A stretch of DNA of 7,692 nt. It comes from an uncultured Paracoccaceae bacterium (GTDB lineage Bacteria; Pseudomonadota; Alphaproteobacteria; Rhodobacterales; Rhodobacteraceae). The position numbers and the translations under genes were made by a program. The stretch spans positions 1 through 7,692 of the forward strand of contig CALCPC010000830.1 of NCBI GenBank assembly GCA_937900975.1, read 5' to 3'. The notes under the pieces were generated by a model. That model saw nothing but the letters and a program-made list of their open reading frames with translations, was not told where the DNA came from and searched no databases. This document shows, piece by piece, positions 6,810 to 7,692 of the stretch (positions within the stretch are counted from its first letter, which is position 1; each line of letters begins with the position of its first letter).

Positions 6810-6814
6810 TCCCT
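6810..6814 (-). promoter_or_regulatory. Ribosome binding site of potF
   Basis: AGGGA on the minus strand, 6 nt before the potF ATG. It is the best-placed ribosome site for the transporter genes apart from that of potI, and fits high expression of the binding protein. It lies between the three tandem TAA triplets ending puuB copy 2 (6816-6824) and potF. Confidence 0.6.
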
Positions 6815-6821
6815 GTTATTA

Positions 6822-7692
6822 TTACAGCCCAAGCCGGTCGCGGAGCCCGTACCACCAACTGCCAAGCACCGAGTATGGCACCCGGAAGGTCCGCCCGCCC
6901 GGAAAGGGTGTCCATGGAAGGTTGGCAAAACTGTCGAAGCGCGACAAGTCGCCCTGGATCGCCTCGGCCAAAATACGCCCGAAAAGATGGGATCCGGTCA
7001 CTCCGTGCCCAGAATAGCCATGGGCAAAGTAGGTATTCGCGCCAATCCGGCCGAGCTGCGGAACACGACTGAAGGAAAAAGGCGCAGAATGTTGGGGCGA
7101 AGCTTTGCGCTTATGTCGGCGGGATCGCTGCCGCCATAGACCGTCACCCCACCGAAACGCAGCCGGCCGTCATGGCTGAGCCGATAGTAATCCAGGATAT
7201 AGCGCAGATCCTCGACGCAAAGATCGGTGGGCAGGATCGCGGCGGGGTCGGGCAAAGGTTCGGTCGCGATCATTTGGGTAGAGGCCGCCAAGATCCGGGT
7301 ATCGAGGCTTGGCACGACCGGGCCGAGATAAGCGTTGCCGCACAGCACCAATGTGCGGGCCCGGATTTCGCCCGCTGCGGTCTGGATCCGCGGTTTCTGC
7401 GCCTCGGCATCCACGCTTTCGACCAGGCTGCGCTCAAAAATCCGGCCACCCAACGCCTCGAACGCCCCGGCTTGGCCAAGGGCGAGGTTCAGCGGGTGGA
7501 GGTGCCCGCCCGCATGGTCGATCATGCCGCCGATATAGGCGTCGGTGCCGACATGGGCGCGGATCCCGTTGCGGTCCAGCATCTGGTGCGTCTCGATCCC
7601 AAAGCTTTCCCAAAGCGCCTGCTTGGCCCGCAGCTCGGCCATCTGCCGCTCGGTAAACGCGGCGAAAAGGTTCCCAGGCTTGAGGTCGCAGG
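6822..7692 (-). pseudogene. puuB: Gamma-glutamylputrescine oxidase-like FAD oxidoreductase (copy 2), truncated by window edge and frameshifted
   Basis: This is the 3' part of a second PuuB/DadA-family gene entering from the right edge. The first readable residues (CDLKPGNLF) align with residue 127 of copy 1, so about 126 residues including the FAD-binding Rossmann motif lie outside the window. The frame runs through GHLHPLN and LDYYRLSHDGRLRFGG to LRLFPS near 7071-7081. It then becomes nonsense and stops at 6998. A different frame resumes at once with FSRVPQLGRIG, GYSGHGVTGSH, LPWTPFPGG and GLRDRLGL, ending at TAA 6822-6824, the normal family C-terminus. Compared with copy 1, about 18 residues including the IDYAWGG motif are missing at the junction, consistent with a loss of about 55 bp (not a multiple of three). 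A single-base sequencing error cannot explain this; a local misassembly could. The frame before the break encodes a product lacking the C-terminal FAD-contacting part, so it is probably non-functional. The gene leads directly into potF and was probably the start of, or an early gene in, this operon. Confidence 0.8.

Noticed and set aside
6816..6824. Three tandem TAA triplets at the end of puuB copy 2 as a special stop signal
   Set aside because: Only the first is the stop of the native frame; the repeats are short and probably incidental.
6646..6915. An 89-codon minus-strand open frame across the puuB copy 2 and potF junction
   Set aside because: It is a third frame across the end of the broken puuB and the start of potF; both true frames are recognised and this one has no similarity to either.

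Overview
The window is a high-GC, gene-dense stretch with every recognisable gene on the minus strand. It reads as one putrescine uptake and catabolism operon running from right (high coordinates) to left. Protein sequences, gene order and base composition suggest an alphaproteobacterium, most likely Rhodobacteraceae. No rRNA or other phylogenetic marker is present, so that placement is inference.

Layout in transcription order: (1) the 3' part of a gamma-glutamylputrescine oxidase-like FAD oxidoreductase gene (puuB-like copy 2), entering from the right edge and broken by an internal deletion plus frameshift near 7071-7081; (2) potF, periplasmic putrescine-binding protein; (3) potG, ABC ATPase; (4) potH and (5) potI, the two inner-membrane permeases; (6) puuA-like gamma-glutamylputrescine synthetase of the glutamine synthetase fold; (7) an intact puuB-like oxidoreductase (copy 1) ending at 51. 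Spacing is tight: TTGA overlap potG/potH, ATGA overlap potH/potI, TGATG overlap puuA/puuB, 18 nt before potF and 23 nt before potG. The only larger gap, 127 nt between potI and puuA, holds a long perfect hairpin. The first 50 bases hold no supported feature, and no gene-free stretch exceeds 300 bases.

How the genes work together: PotF captures putrescine (or a related diamine) in the periplasm and PotGHI imports it using ATP. PuuA ligates it to glutamate, and PuuB oxidises the gamma-glutamyl amine to an aldehyde. The later steps (PuuC dehydrogenase, PuuD hydrolase) and a regulator such as PuuR are not in the window.

The most unusual content is structural. Two very long perfect palindromes have G-rich loops that fit the four-tract G-quadruplex pattern: 25-bp arms at 2776-2841 between potI and puuA, and 33-bp arms at 4475-4558. 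The second starts at the potG stop codon and exactly fills codons 2-29 of the potH reading frame. They look like two members of one palindromic repeat family. The second notable item is the eroded puuB copy at the operon's upstream end, paired with an intact copy at its downstream end. I see no wholly new multi-gene system here; the core is a known pathway.
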